This document shows positions 1 through 6,202 of a stretch of 9,886 nt of DNA, piece after piece. Made by a program: the position numbers and the translations under genes. Under the pieces are notes generated by a model. That model was given only the letters and a program-made list of their open reading frames with translations. It did not search any database and was not told the DNA's origin. This DNA is from an uncultured Bacteroidales bacterium (GTDB lineage Bacteria > Bacteroidota > Bacteroidia > Bacteroidales > UBA932): NCBI GenBank assembly GCA_946184255.1, contig CAMHFA010000024.1, forward strand, positions 1 to 9,886, given 5' to 3'. Position 1 is the stretch's first letter; every line of letters begins with the position of its first letter.

Positions 1-1409
1 CGGTACTGGGCATTGGCGACCTTGGTAATGGTCTCACGATAAGGCACCTTCGGAGCGAGGAACTCGATGTTCTGCTTGAACTCGTTGGTCATTCTCCACT
101 TCACGAGGTTGATAGCCTGCTCGCCCTGTCCGCTGAGGATGGTCTGGCGCAGCTCCTTGGAATACTCAACATTGATGGTAGGATCCTGGGCAGCGATCTT
201 GTTAAGAGCCTCGCCAACCTTTGCTTCATCGTTCTTGTCGACGGCCTTGACGGCGCAACGATACCTGGCATCAGGGAAGACCATGTGCTCGATTGCATCA
301 ACTCCAGGAACGGCAAGGGTAACATCGGTCTTTCCAGCCTTCAGCTTCATGACGCAAGCGATATCACCAGCGCAAACTGAAGAAACCCTGTCCTTCTTGT
401 TGACGGCATAGAGGGCTGAAAGACGCTCTCCGTTACCGGTCTCGGGATTGACAAGGTCAGCACCTTCCTTGAGGACGCCGCTCATCACCTTGAAGAAAGA
501 GACATCGCCGAGGTGCTGCTCGACAGAAGTCTTGTAGATGAACAGGCTGACAGGGGCGGTTGCATCACAAACCGGAGCCGGAGCCACGTTGACGATGAAT
601 TCCATGAGCCTCCTGACACCAATGTCCTTCCTTGCTGAAGTACAGAACACGGGCATAACCTCCCTCTTGGCCAGACCGGCACGCAGACCGGCACGGACCT
701 CGTCGATGGAAAGTTCCATGGTCTCGAAATACTTCTCCATGAGGGCGTCGTCACCTTCGGCGGCCTTCTCTACAAGCTCCATGTGAAGCTCTTCGGCCTC
801 GTCAGCATATTCGGCGGGAATCTCAAGCTCCTCGAAGTTGCCGTTCTCATCCTTGAAGCGATAGTACTTCATGGTAAGTACGTCCACGATACCGTCGAAA
901 CCAAGACCGGGATTGACCGGGAACTGGACGATGGCTATCTTCTTCTCGAAAGCTTCCTTAAGGGTGTCACGGGTGTGCTCCCAGTTGGCCTTTTCGGTGT
1001 CAAGCTGGTTCACAGCCACGATCATAGGCTCATTGTACTGGTCAGCATAGCGGGCGAAAATCTCCGTTCCAACCTCAACTCCCTGCTGGGCATTGACGGT
1101 GAGGATAGCGGACTCGCAGACTTTGAATGCGGAAATCGCACCACCGCAGAAGTCGTCGGAACCAGGAGCGTCGATGATGTTGAACTTGGTGTTCATGAAC
1201 TCGGCTGAAAGCGGAGTAGCATAAACAGACTTCTGGTTTGTCTGCTCGAATTCGGTGTTGTCGGAAACAGTGTTCTTGCCTTCCACCGTACCCCTGCGGT
1301 CAATAACTTTGCCCTCATAGAGCATGGCCTCTGACATTGTGGTTTTACCTGACTTGGAGCTACCGATCAGGACCACATTGCGGATGTCTTTTGTTGAATA
1401 TTCCTTCAT
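1..1409 (-). CDS. fusA2: EF-G paralogue (EF-G2 type), C-terminus outside window
   Basis: Ribosomal translocation factor paralogue; 469 complete codons are visible. Domain I (about residues 1-265) has a P-loop GSSKSGKTT at 16-24, where EF-G usually has GHxDAGKTT. G3 is DAPGSDDF at 80-87 instead of DTPGHVDF, so the catalytic histidine is Ser84. The switch I RGIT motif is lost, with Ser61 at the threonine position. G4 is NQLD at 134-137 and G5 is Ser258-Ala259. Domain II follows, then domain III with SGQGEQ near 425 (SGMGEL in EF-G). The window cuts the gene just after the YRETI motif (about 456) that opens domain IV. These changes fit the Bacteroides EF-G2 (FusA2) type, reported to support translation without GTPase activity and to matter in gut colonisation. 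I infer the same here; canonical fusA should lie elsewhere in the genome. ATG at 1409 is the only reasonable start, and no Shine-Dalgarno precedes it. A TAAATTTG promoter element lies about 50 bases upstream. Confidence 0.93.
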   Translation of the reverse strand, partial: MKEYSTKDIRNVVLIGSSKSGKTTMSEAMLYEGKVIDRRGTVEGKNTVSDNTEFEQTNQKSVYATPLSAEFMNTKFNIIDAPGSDDFCGGAISAFKVCESAILTVNAQQGVEVGTEIFARYADQYNEPMIVAVNQLDTEKANWEHTRDTLKEAFEKKIAIVQFPVNPGLGFDGIVDVLTMKYYRFKDENGNFEELEIPAEYADEAEELHMELVEKAAEGDDALMEKYFETMELSIDEVRAGLRAGLAKREVMPVFCTSARKDIGVRRLMEFIVNVAPAPVCDATAPVSLFIYKTSVEQHLGDVSFFKVMSGVLKEGADLVNPETGNGERLSALYAVNKKDRVSSVCAGDIACVMKLKAGKTDVTLAVPGVDAIEHMVFPDARYRCAVKAVDKNDEAKVGEALNKIAAQDPTINVEYSKELRQTILSGQGEQAINLVKWRMTNEFKQNIEFLAPKVPYRETITKVANAQY

Positions 1410-1460
1410 TTTTATAAGTGATTAATTATGATCATTCTTAGGCAAAAGGGTATAACCGGG

Positions 1461-1468
1461 CAAATTTA
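1461..1468 (-). promoter_or_regulatory. Candidate -7 promoter element for the EF-G2 gene
   Basis: The minus strand reads TAAATTTG, an exact match to the Bacteroidota -7 consensus TAnnTTTG. It sits in the 72-base gap between the small upstream gene and the EF-G2 ATG and would give a leader of roughly 45 bases. I found no exact -33 TTTG at normal spacing. An imperfect inverted repeat (TGAT-N8-ATCA, 1419-1434) lies in the leader and could be an operator, but this is weak. If functional, the element gives the EF-G2 gene its own promoter besides any read-through from the small gene. Confidence 0.45.
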
Positions 1469-1481
1469 GCAAAATTATTTC

Positions 1482-1682
1482 TTAAATCTGGCGAAAATTG
1501 GAATAATAATAGTCAACCAGATCCTGGCCAGAGAAACCGAGTTCTCCGATTATCAATTCATTCAGAAAGTACGGATCCGCTCCTATCCTTTGGCAGATCT
1601 CCTTGAAATCGTACTTCAAATAGAGTTTATCCTCATTCATCGCTCGCTCAAACGCGGCATAGTCTTTCATTGTCTTTTCCAT
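1482..1682 (-). CDS. Small conserved-looking hypothetical protein, 66 aa
   Basis: I do not recognise a characterised family. The protein is acidic to neutral, has no signal peptide or membrane segment, and looks mostly helical. The middle (about residues 24-58: YDFKEICQRIG, then FLNELIIGELGFSGQDLVDYY) resembles the helix-turn-helix style of small Bacteroidota proteins and the first helices of AraC-type DNA-binding domains, but it is too short for a full AraC domain. Evidence that it is real: an almost ideal Shine-Dalgarno (AAAGGAGG) 5 bases before the ATG at 1682, non-random protein-like composition, and a position directly upstream of and co-oriented with the EF-G2 gene. An alternative start is Met5, but the Shine-Dalgarno spacing favours Met1. 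A role in regulation or translation linked to EF-G2 is possible but only a guess from position. Confidence 0.72.
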   Translation of the reverse strand: MEKTMKDYAAFERAMNEDKLYLKYDFKEICQRIGADPYFLNELIIGELGFSGQDLVDYYYSNFRQI

Positions 1683-1687
1683 AGTTT

Positions 1688-1695
1688 CCTCCTTT
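1688..1695 (-). promoter_or_regulatory. Strong Shine-Dalgarno of the 66-aa gene
   Basis: AAAGGAGG on the minus strand is fully complementary to the 16S rRNA 3' end and is separated from ATG by five bases (AAACT). Genes in this phylum seldom use such a site and no other gene in the window has one this good. It fixes the start codon and suggests either high or specially controlled translation. Confidence 0.7.
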
Positions 1696-1820
1696 CTTTC
1701 TCAACTCCCGGCAGGGGCAAAAATGGGAAAAACAACCGGAAGTTGGTAATGAAGGAGGGGGTACGAGATGGAGTGTTTCTGTTTTTTATCAAAAAGACAT
1801 GTATTTTTTCAACCATTGGT

Positions 1821-1828
1821 TATTTTTG
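1821..1828 (+). promoter_or_regulatory. Candidate distal -7 element for the XRE regulator
   Basis: TATTTTTG matches the TAnnTTTG consensus exactly. It would give a leader of roughly 60 bases to the ATG at 1893. There is no clear -33 TTTG at the usual distance. It is the first of two identical copies in this gap. Confidence 0.35.
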
Positions 1829-1866
1829 CAAACCTTTAGTTGTGCAGATTAAAGATGTCCGTGAGG

Positions 1867-1874
1867 TATTTTTG
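1867..1874 (+). promoter_or_regulatory. Candidate proximal -7 element for the XRE regulator
   Basis: This is the second exact TATTTTTG. Initiation just downstream would leave only about 12-15 bases before the ATG at 1893, or about 35 before the in-frame ATG at 1914. A TTGTG at 1840-1844 might be a degenerate -33 element with slightly long spacing. Confidence 0.4.
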
Positions 1875-1892
1875 CAGCGAAACGAAGGGACT

Positions 1893-2327
1893 ATGAAGGA
1901 CAGCTCGACAAAAATGGACAAGAACACGATCCGTGAGAATCTTCGGAACGCCAGGATATCCCTCGGGTTGAGTCAGGCCGATGTGGCAGAAGACATCGGT
2001 ATCTCCGTGACAGCTTACCAGAAAATCGAAAACGGAAAGACAAGGATCCTCAACGACAATTTCTCCAAATGTGCCAATATCTTCGGAATGAGTCTTTCAG
2101 AACTCGTCAACGGTTTTGTTCCGATAAAAAATGCTGACGCCGTCCTGACCGACGTAAAGGAGAAATACGGCCTCAAGATGAAAATCCAGGAAAACGATTT
2201 CAGAAGCGAACTCCAGGAAAAGAACCGGGAGATCGAACGGCTCAAGGGAGTGATCAAGGACAAGGAAGACACAATCGCTGCCCAGAAGCTTCTGATCGGG
2301 CAGCTGATCGAGAGAAACAAGGATTGA
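1893..2327 (+). CDS. XRE-family transcriptional regulator with C-terminal coiled coil
   Basis: Predicted cytoplasmic DNA-binding protein of 144 residues. Residues about 13-73 form a Cro/C1-type helix-turn-helix: LRNARISLGLSQADVAEDIG, then a recognition helix at SVTAYQKIENGKT and the closing LSELV. A charged tail follows, and residues 107-141 have a heptad pattern with Leu107, Ile114, Ile121, Ile128 and Ile135 exactly seven apart, plus Leu117 and Leu138. This indicates a coiled coil, probably for dimerisation. The frame stays open upstream to 1590, but that part runs antisense to the 66-aa gene and contains the promoter-like elements, so I start at ATG 1893, after a weak AAGGGA. ATG 1914 (137 residues) is the alternative. 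The divergent 66-aa gene is a natural candidate target and rnhB follows after 26 bases. Target genes and ligand are unknown. Confidence 0.87.
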   Translation: MKDSSTKMDKNTIRENLRNARISLGLSQADVAEDIGISVTAYQKIENGKTRILNDNFSKCANIFGMSLSELVNGFVPIKNADAVLTDVKEKYGLKMKIQENDFRSELQEKNREIERLKGVIKDKEDTIAAQKLLIGQLIERNKD

Positions 2328-2338
2328 AATCTTTTGAT

Positions 2339-2346
2339 TAATTTTG
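2339..2346 (+). promoter_or_regulatory. -7-like element immediately before rnhB
   Basis: TAATTTTG fits TAnnTTTG but ends only seven bases before the rnhB ATG. Transcription from here would be nearly leaderless for the ATG at 2354. Chance occurrence in an AT-rich gap is a fair alternative, since rnhB could also be transcribed from the regulator upstream. Confidence 0.3.
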
Positions 2347-2353
2347 TGGAAGA

Positions 2354-2962
2354 ATGTCACTTCTTCCCTACATGAAAACCGGAAGGCTGGAAGCCGGATG
2401 CGACGAAGCCGGGCGGGGACCGCTTGCCGGACCTGTCTATGCCGCTGCAGTTATCCTGCCTGAAGACTTTTTCCATCCGCTCCTAAACGACTCCAAACAG
2501 ATGAGCGAGAAAGACCGGGACCTGGTCCGGCCGATAATTGAGAAGGAAGCCATCGCCTGGGCTGTCGAAGAGGTGAGTGCGGAGGAGATCGACCGTTTGA
2601 ACATTCTTTGGGCTTCAGTTACCGGAATGCAGCGGTCAGTGCTCAGGCTCGATCCCAAACCTGATTTCCTGCTGATTGACGGCAATAAATTCAGGCCTTT
2701 CGAGGGATTTGGATTCAATTCCTACAAGACGGTGGTTCATGGAGATGCAACCTATTCTTCAATCGCTGCGGCATCCGTCCTGGCCAAGACATGGAGGGAC
2801 GAAAAAATGAGGTACCTCGCCGCCGAGTATCCACAATACGGATGGGAGAGGAACTTCGGCTACCCTACAATGGAGCACATAGATGCCATCAAGAAATATG
2901 GCCTGTCCCCCTACCATCGCCGTTCTTTTCATCCCAAAGAGCTAGAACCTTCATTATTTTGA
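2354..2962 (+). CDS. rnhB: Ribonuclease HII
   Basis: Cytoplasmic endonuclease that cuts the RNA strand of RNA-DNA hybrids and single ribonucleotides misincorporated in DNA, starting ribonucleotide excision repair. The 202-residue length is normal. The signature CDEAGRGPLAGPV begins at residue 16 and supplies the metal ligands Asp17 and Glu18. NDSK follows at 45-48, LIDGNK with Asp109, then GDATYSSIAAAS with Asp131 and VLAKTWRDE, and a C-terminal YGLSPYHRRSF motif. All catalytic acids are present, so the enzyme should be active. Start at 2354 is preferred because the N-terminus SLLPYMKTGRLEAGCDEAGRG resembles Bacteroides homologues as I remember them; Met7 (2372) is possible. It lies 26 bases after the regulator and 43 before the S46 peptidase, on the same strand. 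Confidence 0.97.
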   Translation: MSLLPYMKTGRLEAGCDEAGRGPLAGPVYAAAVILPEDFFHPLLNDSKQMSEKDRDLVRPIIEKEAIAWAVEEVSAEEIDRLNILWASVTGMQRSVLRLDPKPDFLLIDGNKFRPFEGFGFNSYKTVVHGDATYSSIAAASVLAKTWRDEKMRYLAAEYPQYGWERNFGYPTMEHIDAIKKYGLSPYHRRSFHPKELEPSLF

Positions 2963-2963
2963 T

Positions 2964-2971
2964 TATTTTTG
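2964..2971 (+). promoter_or_regulatory. Candidate -7 promoter element for the S46 peptidase
   Basis: TATTTTTG matches TAnnTTTG exactly and lies just after the rnhB stop codon. It would give a leader of about 30 bases, A-rich before the ATG at 3006 as is usual in this phylum. No exact -33 TTTG was found at proper spacing. It suggests the peptidase and the abutting mrp gene can be transcribed separately from rnhB. Confidence 0.45.
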
Positions 2972-3005
2972 TAACAGAACATACAAGAAATTATTGCGAA
3001 CAATC

Positions 3006-5132
3006 ATGAAAAAAATTATTTGCTCAATCGCCGCAGCCCTTCTTATCGCGACGGGCGCGATGGCAGATGAAGGAATGTGGCTTCTGCCACTGATCCAGAA
3101 ACTCAATGCCGGCGCAATCAAGGATCTTGGTTGCAGGCTCACTCCTGAACAGATCTACAGCGTCAACCATTCCTCCCTCAAGGATGCCATCGTCAGCCTT
3201 GGCGGTTGCACCGCAGAGATGATTTCGGACCAGGGCCTCATGGTGACCAACCACCACTGCGGCTACGGTACCATCCAGAGGCTTTCTTCCGACGAGCACA
3301 ATTATCTCGAGGACGGTTACTGGGCAATGACACGCGACCAGGAACTTCCTGCTCCCGGAATGACCGCCACCTATCTGATCAGCATGACAGATGTCACTGA
3401 CCAGATTGAAAAGGCCAAGGATCCAACCGCAGTCAGGGAGGCCATCACGAAAGCCGCACAGGATGCAAATCCCAAGTGCAGGGTGCAGCTCACCTCTTTC
3501 TACAACGAGAACGTCTGGTACCTGATCGTTTATAAGACCTACACTGACGTCCGCTTCGTCGGAGCCCCTCCGGCATCCGTCGGAAAGTTTGGTGGTGAGA
3601 CCGACAACTGGATGTGGCCGCGCCACACCGGAGACTTCTCCATGTTCAGGGTCTATGCCGGTCCCGACAACGAGCCTGCAGCATATTCACCCTCCAACAA
3701 GCCTTACGTTCCCACCCAGTCCCTCAAGATTTCCCTCAGGGGAGTAAAGGAAGGTGACTATTCCATGATCATGGGTTACCCTGGCAGCACCCAGAGGTTC
3801 CAGACCGAGGCCCAGCTCAAATCCATGCTCGACCGTCAGGCCGTGTCAATCGATGCCAGGACCCTCCGTCAGGACATCATGTGGAAGTGGATGGAGAAGG
3901 ATCCATCAATCCGTCTGAAGTATGCCAGCAAGTATGCTGGAAGCGCCAATGGTTGGAAGAAGTGGCAGGGTGAAAGGCTTGCCTTCAAGAACCTTGGAAT
4001 CATCGAGAAGGAGCAGCAGAAGGAAGCCGATTTCATGAAGTGGGTCGGAAAGAACAAGAAGCGCCAGGAGAAATATGGCGACGCTCTTGAAAAGATCAAG
4101 AACGGAGTTGAGGCCAACACAACCGCCCTCGACATGCAGTTGATCGGAGAAACCGTGGCCAACATCGAACTTCTTGGCTTCTCAAGTGGTGTCCAGAACA
4201 GCATGGCCATGGCCATCAGGAACGGACAGGATTCCGCTTCCGCCCTGCAGACCGCCATCGCCGCGCAGGAAAGAAGGTATCAGGACTATTACGAACCCCT
4301 TGATCGCGAGGAGGCCGCTGCCCTGCTGAAGTACTATCGTGAAAAGGCAAAACCCGAGTTTTACCTCACCGCTCTCCCCGGAGACTTCGCCACCTTGGAC
4401 ATCGACAAGTATGTCAACGATCTTTATGACAACAGCATCTTCACATGTCCCGATAAACTCAAGGCCGCAGTTGCAGAAAAGGGCTTCAACGCAGTGAAGA
4501 GTGACCCTGTCAACCAGCTCATGAATTCCCTGCTCATGACCTATGCCAAGGTGGGCATGGGCGGAGCTGTCGGAGGCCGCAGGCCTGCCGGTATGAACCC
4601 TGGAGCAAATGACATCAGGGAGGGTTCAAAAGCCTTCACCGCTGGTCTGCTCGAGTGGCAGAAAGGAAAGGCGACCTATCCGGATGCAAACTCCACCATG
4701 AGGCTTACCTACGGAAGCGTTCTCCCTTATTCACCTAAGGACGCCGTGATGTATAACTACTACACCACCCTCAAGGGAGTCATGGAGAAAGAGGATCCTG
4801 ACAACTACGAGTTCAAGGTTCCCGCCAAACTGAAGGCTCTCTACGAAGCGAAGGACTATGGCCAGTATGCAATGGCTGACGGCAACCTGCCGGTCTGCTT
4901 CCTCACCAACAACGACATTACCGGAGGTAACTCCGGAAGCCCGGTCCTTGACGCTGACGGCTGCCTTATCGGACTCGCTTTCGACGGCAACTGGGAGAGC
5001 ATGTCAAGCGACGTGATGTTCGAACCCGACCTTCAGAGGTGTATCTGTGTTGACATCCGCTACGTCCTCTTCCTGATGGACAAACTCGGCGGCGCCGGAC
5101 ACCTTCTAAGTGAAATGAATCTCGTCAAATAA
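3006..5132 (+). CDS. S46 family dipeptidyl-peptidase, DPP7-like, exported
   Basis: Serine exopeptidase that releases dipeptides from the N-terminus of oligopeptides in the periplasm, feeding amino-acid fermenters. The 708 residues agree with DPP7 (about 710). A Sec signal peptide spans about residues 1-20 (MKKIICSIAAALLIATGAMA, then DEGMW); there is no lipobox. The chymotrypsin-like triad is His84 in TNHHCGYG, Asp210 in WPRHTGDF and Ser643 in GGNSGSP. Asn201-Trp202 (TDNWMW) fit the site that grips the substrate amino terminus. The residue 18 after the catalytic serine is Gly661 (FDGNW). In Porphyromonas DPP7 this position is glycine (hydrophobic P1), while DPP11 has arginine (Asp/Glu P1), so I predict DPP7-type specificity. 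I start at ATG 3006; the upstream TTG at 2994 would spoil the signal peptide start. The stop codon abuts the mrp ATG. Confidence 0.95.
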   Translation: MKKIICSIAAALLIATGAMADEGMWLLPLIQKLNAGAIKDLGCRLTPEQIYSVNHSSLKDAIVSLGGCTAEMISDQGLMVTNHHCGYGTIQRLSSDEHNYLEDGYWAMTRDQELPAPGMTATYLISMTDVTDQIEKAKDPTAVREAITKAAQDANPKCRVQLTSFYNENVWYLIVYKTYTDVRFVGAPPASVGKFGGETDNWMWPRHTGDFSMFRVYAGPDNEPAAYSPSNKPYVPTQSLKISLRGVKEGDYSMIMGYPGSTQRFQTEAQLKSMLDRQAVSIDARTLRQDIMWKWMEKDPSIRLKYASKYAGSANGWKKWQGERLAFKNLGIIEKEQQKEADFMKWVGKNKKRQEKYGDALEKIKNGVEANTTALDMQLIGETVANIELLGFSSGVQNSMAMAIRNGQDSASALQTAIAAQERRYQDYYEPLDREEAAALLKYYREKAKPEFYLTALPGDFATLDIDKYVNDLYDNSIFTCPDKLKAAVAEKGFNAVKSDPVNQLMNSLLMTYAKVGMGGAVGGRRPAGMNPGANDIREGSKAFTAGLLEWQKGKATYPDANSTMRLTYGSVLPYSPKDAVMYNYYTTLKGVMEKEDPDNYEFKVPAKLKALYEAKDYGQYAMADGNLPVCFLTNNDITGGNSGSPVLDADGCLIGLAFDGNWESMSSDVMFEPDLQRCICVDIRYVLFLMDKLGGAGHLLSEMNLVK

Positions 5133-6200
5133 ATGAACGAAAAAGAAATTAAAAGCTGGCTCCTGGAGGTGGTTCATCCCGCTAAAGGGAGCCAGAATAT
5201 TATAGAGCTTGGGATGGTTGATGCCATCTCCGTGGAAGGGAACAAGGTTACGGTAACCCTAGCCTTCCCCAAAAGGCGTGATCCCCTTACTGAATATCTT
5301 GTCGGTGCCACCCGGGCCACAGTTATACGCAATGCTCCGGAAGGCACGGAAGTGGAGGTCAAGGCGATCGTCAAGGAAGAAGCTCCCAAGAAAAAACCGG
5401 GACTCGATCTCGGCCTTGAAGAGATAAACAATGTCCGTCACATCATCGGTATCGCATCCGGAAAAGGCGGCGTAGGAAAGTCCACAGTCGCCGTCAACCT
5501 GGCGGTAGCCCTGGCAAGGTTGGGGTACAGGGTAGGTCTGGCAGATGCCGACGTTTACGGTCCTTCCGTGCCCCTGATGACAGGGACGGAGAATGAAGTC
5601 CCCGGTGCAGAAGTGTCGGGAGAAGACAAGGAAGTCATCCTGCCGATTGAGAAATACGGTGTCAAATGGATGTCAATCGGTTATTTCGCCGAACCAGGAC
5701 AGGCACTGATCTGGAGGGGGCCGATGGCTTGCAACGCCCTCAAGCAGATGATCCTTCAGGTACGCTGGGGTGTCCTTGACTACCTTCTTATAGACATGCC
5801 TCCCGGAACAGGTGACATCCATATCTCTCTTGTCAATGACATACCGATGGAAGGCGCCCTTATTGTGACCACGCCTCAGCCGGTAGCCTTGTCAGATGTT
5901 GAGAAAGGAGTCAACATGTTCAGGAACGAACACGTCAACAGGAAGATCTTCGGCCTTGTCGAGAACATGGCTTGGTTCACTCCCGAAGAACTCCCGGACA
6001 ACAAGTATTTCATCTTCGGAAAAGACGGAGGACGCCAGATGGCAGAGAAATACGATATTCCCCTTCTCGGTCAGATTCCGCTCGTCCAGGGTATAAGGGA
6101 AGGCGGAGACTCCGGAGAGCCATCCGCCCTTTCAACCCGTCCGGACGCCCTTGCGTTCCTGGACCTTGCCCGCTCCCTCGTGGAAGCGGTGGAAAAATAA
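5133..6200 (+). CDS. mrp: Mrp/ApbC-type Fe-S cluster carrier P-loop ATPase
   Basis: Cytoplasmic scaffold or carrier that delivers Fe-S clusters to apoproteins (Mrp/NBP35 family), 355 residues. An N-terminal MIP18/DUF59 domain (about 3-80, with IIELGMVDAI) is joined by a Lys/Pro-rich linker (81-90) to the ATPase. The ATPase has a deviant Walker A GKGGVGKST (110-118) with the signature lysine, DADVYGPSVP (138-147), RGPM (195-198), DMPPGTGD (221-228) and TTPQPVALSDV (246-256). The CxxC pair that bridges the cluster in E. coli ApbC is missing: the matching segment reads ENMAWFTPEELPDNKYF (277-293) without cysteine. I remember the same in Bacteroides Mrp, so it is probably a lineage trait. The ATG follows the peptidase TAA with no gap and no Shine-Dalgarno, which suggests translational coupling. 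It converges with the gene at 6203, leaving two bases between them. Confidence 0.95.
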   Translation: MNEKEIKSWLLEVVHPAKGSQNIIELGMVDAISVEGNKVTVTLAFPKRRDPLTEYLVGATRATVIRNAPEGTEVEVKAIVKEEAPKKKPGLDLGLEEINNVRHIIGIASGKGGVGKSTVAVNLAVALARLGYRVGLADADVYGPSVPLMTGTENEVPGAEVSGEDKEVILPIEKYGVKWMSIGYFAEPGQALIWRGPMACNALKQMILQVRWGVLDYLLIDMPPGTGDIHISLVNDIPMEGALIVTTPQPVALSDVEKGVNMFRNEHVNRKIFGLVENMAWFTPEELPDNKYFIFGKDGGRQMAEKYDIPLLGQIPLVQGIREGGDSGEPSALSTRPDALAFLDLARSLVEAVEK

Positions 6201-6202
6201 GT

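Larger units (their letters stand above)
1683..1892. promoter_or_regulatory. Divergent intergenic control region (210 bases)
   Basis: This gap separates the minus-strand 66-aa gene from the plus-strand XRE regulator and is AT-rich next to its neighbours. On the plus strand it holds two identical ten-base copies of TATTTTTGCA, starting 46 bases apart (1821-1830 and 1867-1876). Both contain an exact TAnnTTTG -7 element. A second Shine-Dalgarno-like run (AAGGAGG, 1752-1758) precedes a 23-codon open frame at 1768-1839. I see no convincing -7 element for the minus-strand gene. No stable RNA or riboswitch is evident. Confidence 0.5.

Noticed and set aside
783..1208. 141-codon plus-strand frame inside the EF-G2 gene
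   Set aside because: It is the antisense shadow of the conserved EF-G GTPase domain; it has no family resemblance and no start signal.
1776..1796. A/T hairpin with runs of T and A in the divergent gap
   Set aside because: It is only A-T pairs around a few bases and would not be stable; it fits ordinary AT-rich promoter DNA.
1590..1892. Upstream in-frame extension of the XRE regulator to a 245-residue protein
   Set aside because: The extension is antisense to the 66-residue gene and crosses the promoter-like elements; its residues do not look like a domain, and the HTH begins just after ATG 1893.
2318..2345. Possible hairpin terminator after the regulator (AAGGATT / AATCTTT)
   Set aside because: The stem is short, contains a G-U pair and a two-base loop, and is not followed by a proper U tract at the right place.
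3024..3626. 200-codon minus-strand frame inside the S46 peptidase gene
   Set aside because: It overlaps the catalytic His and Asp motifs of the peptidase; the frame is open because of codon bias on the real strand.
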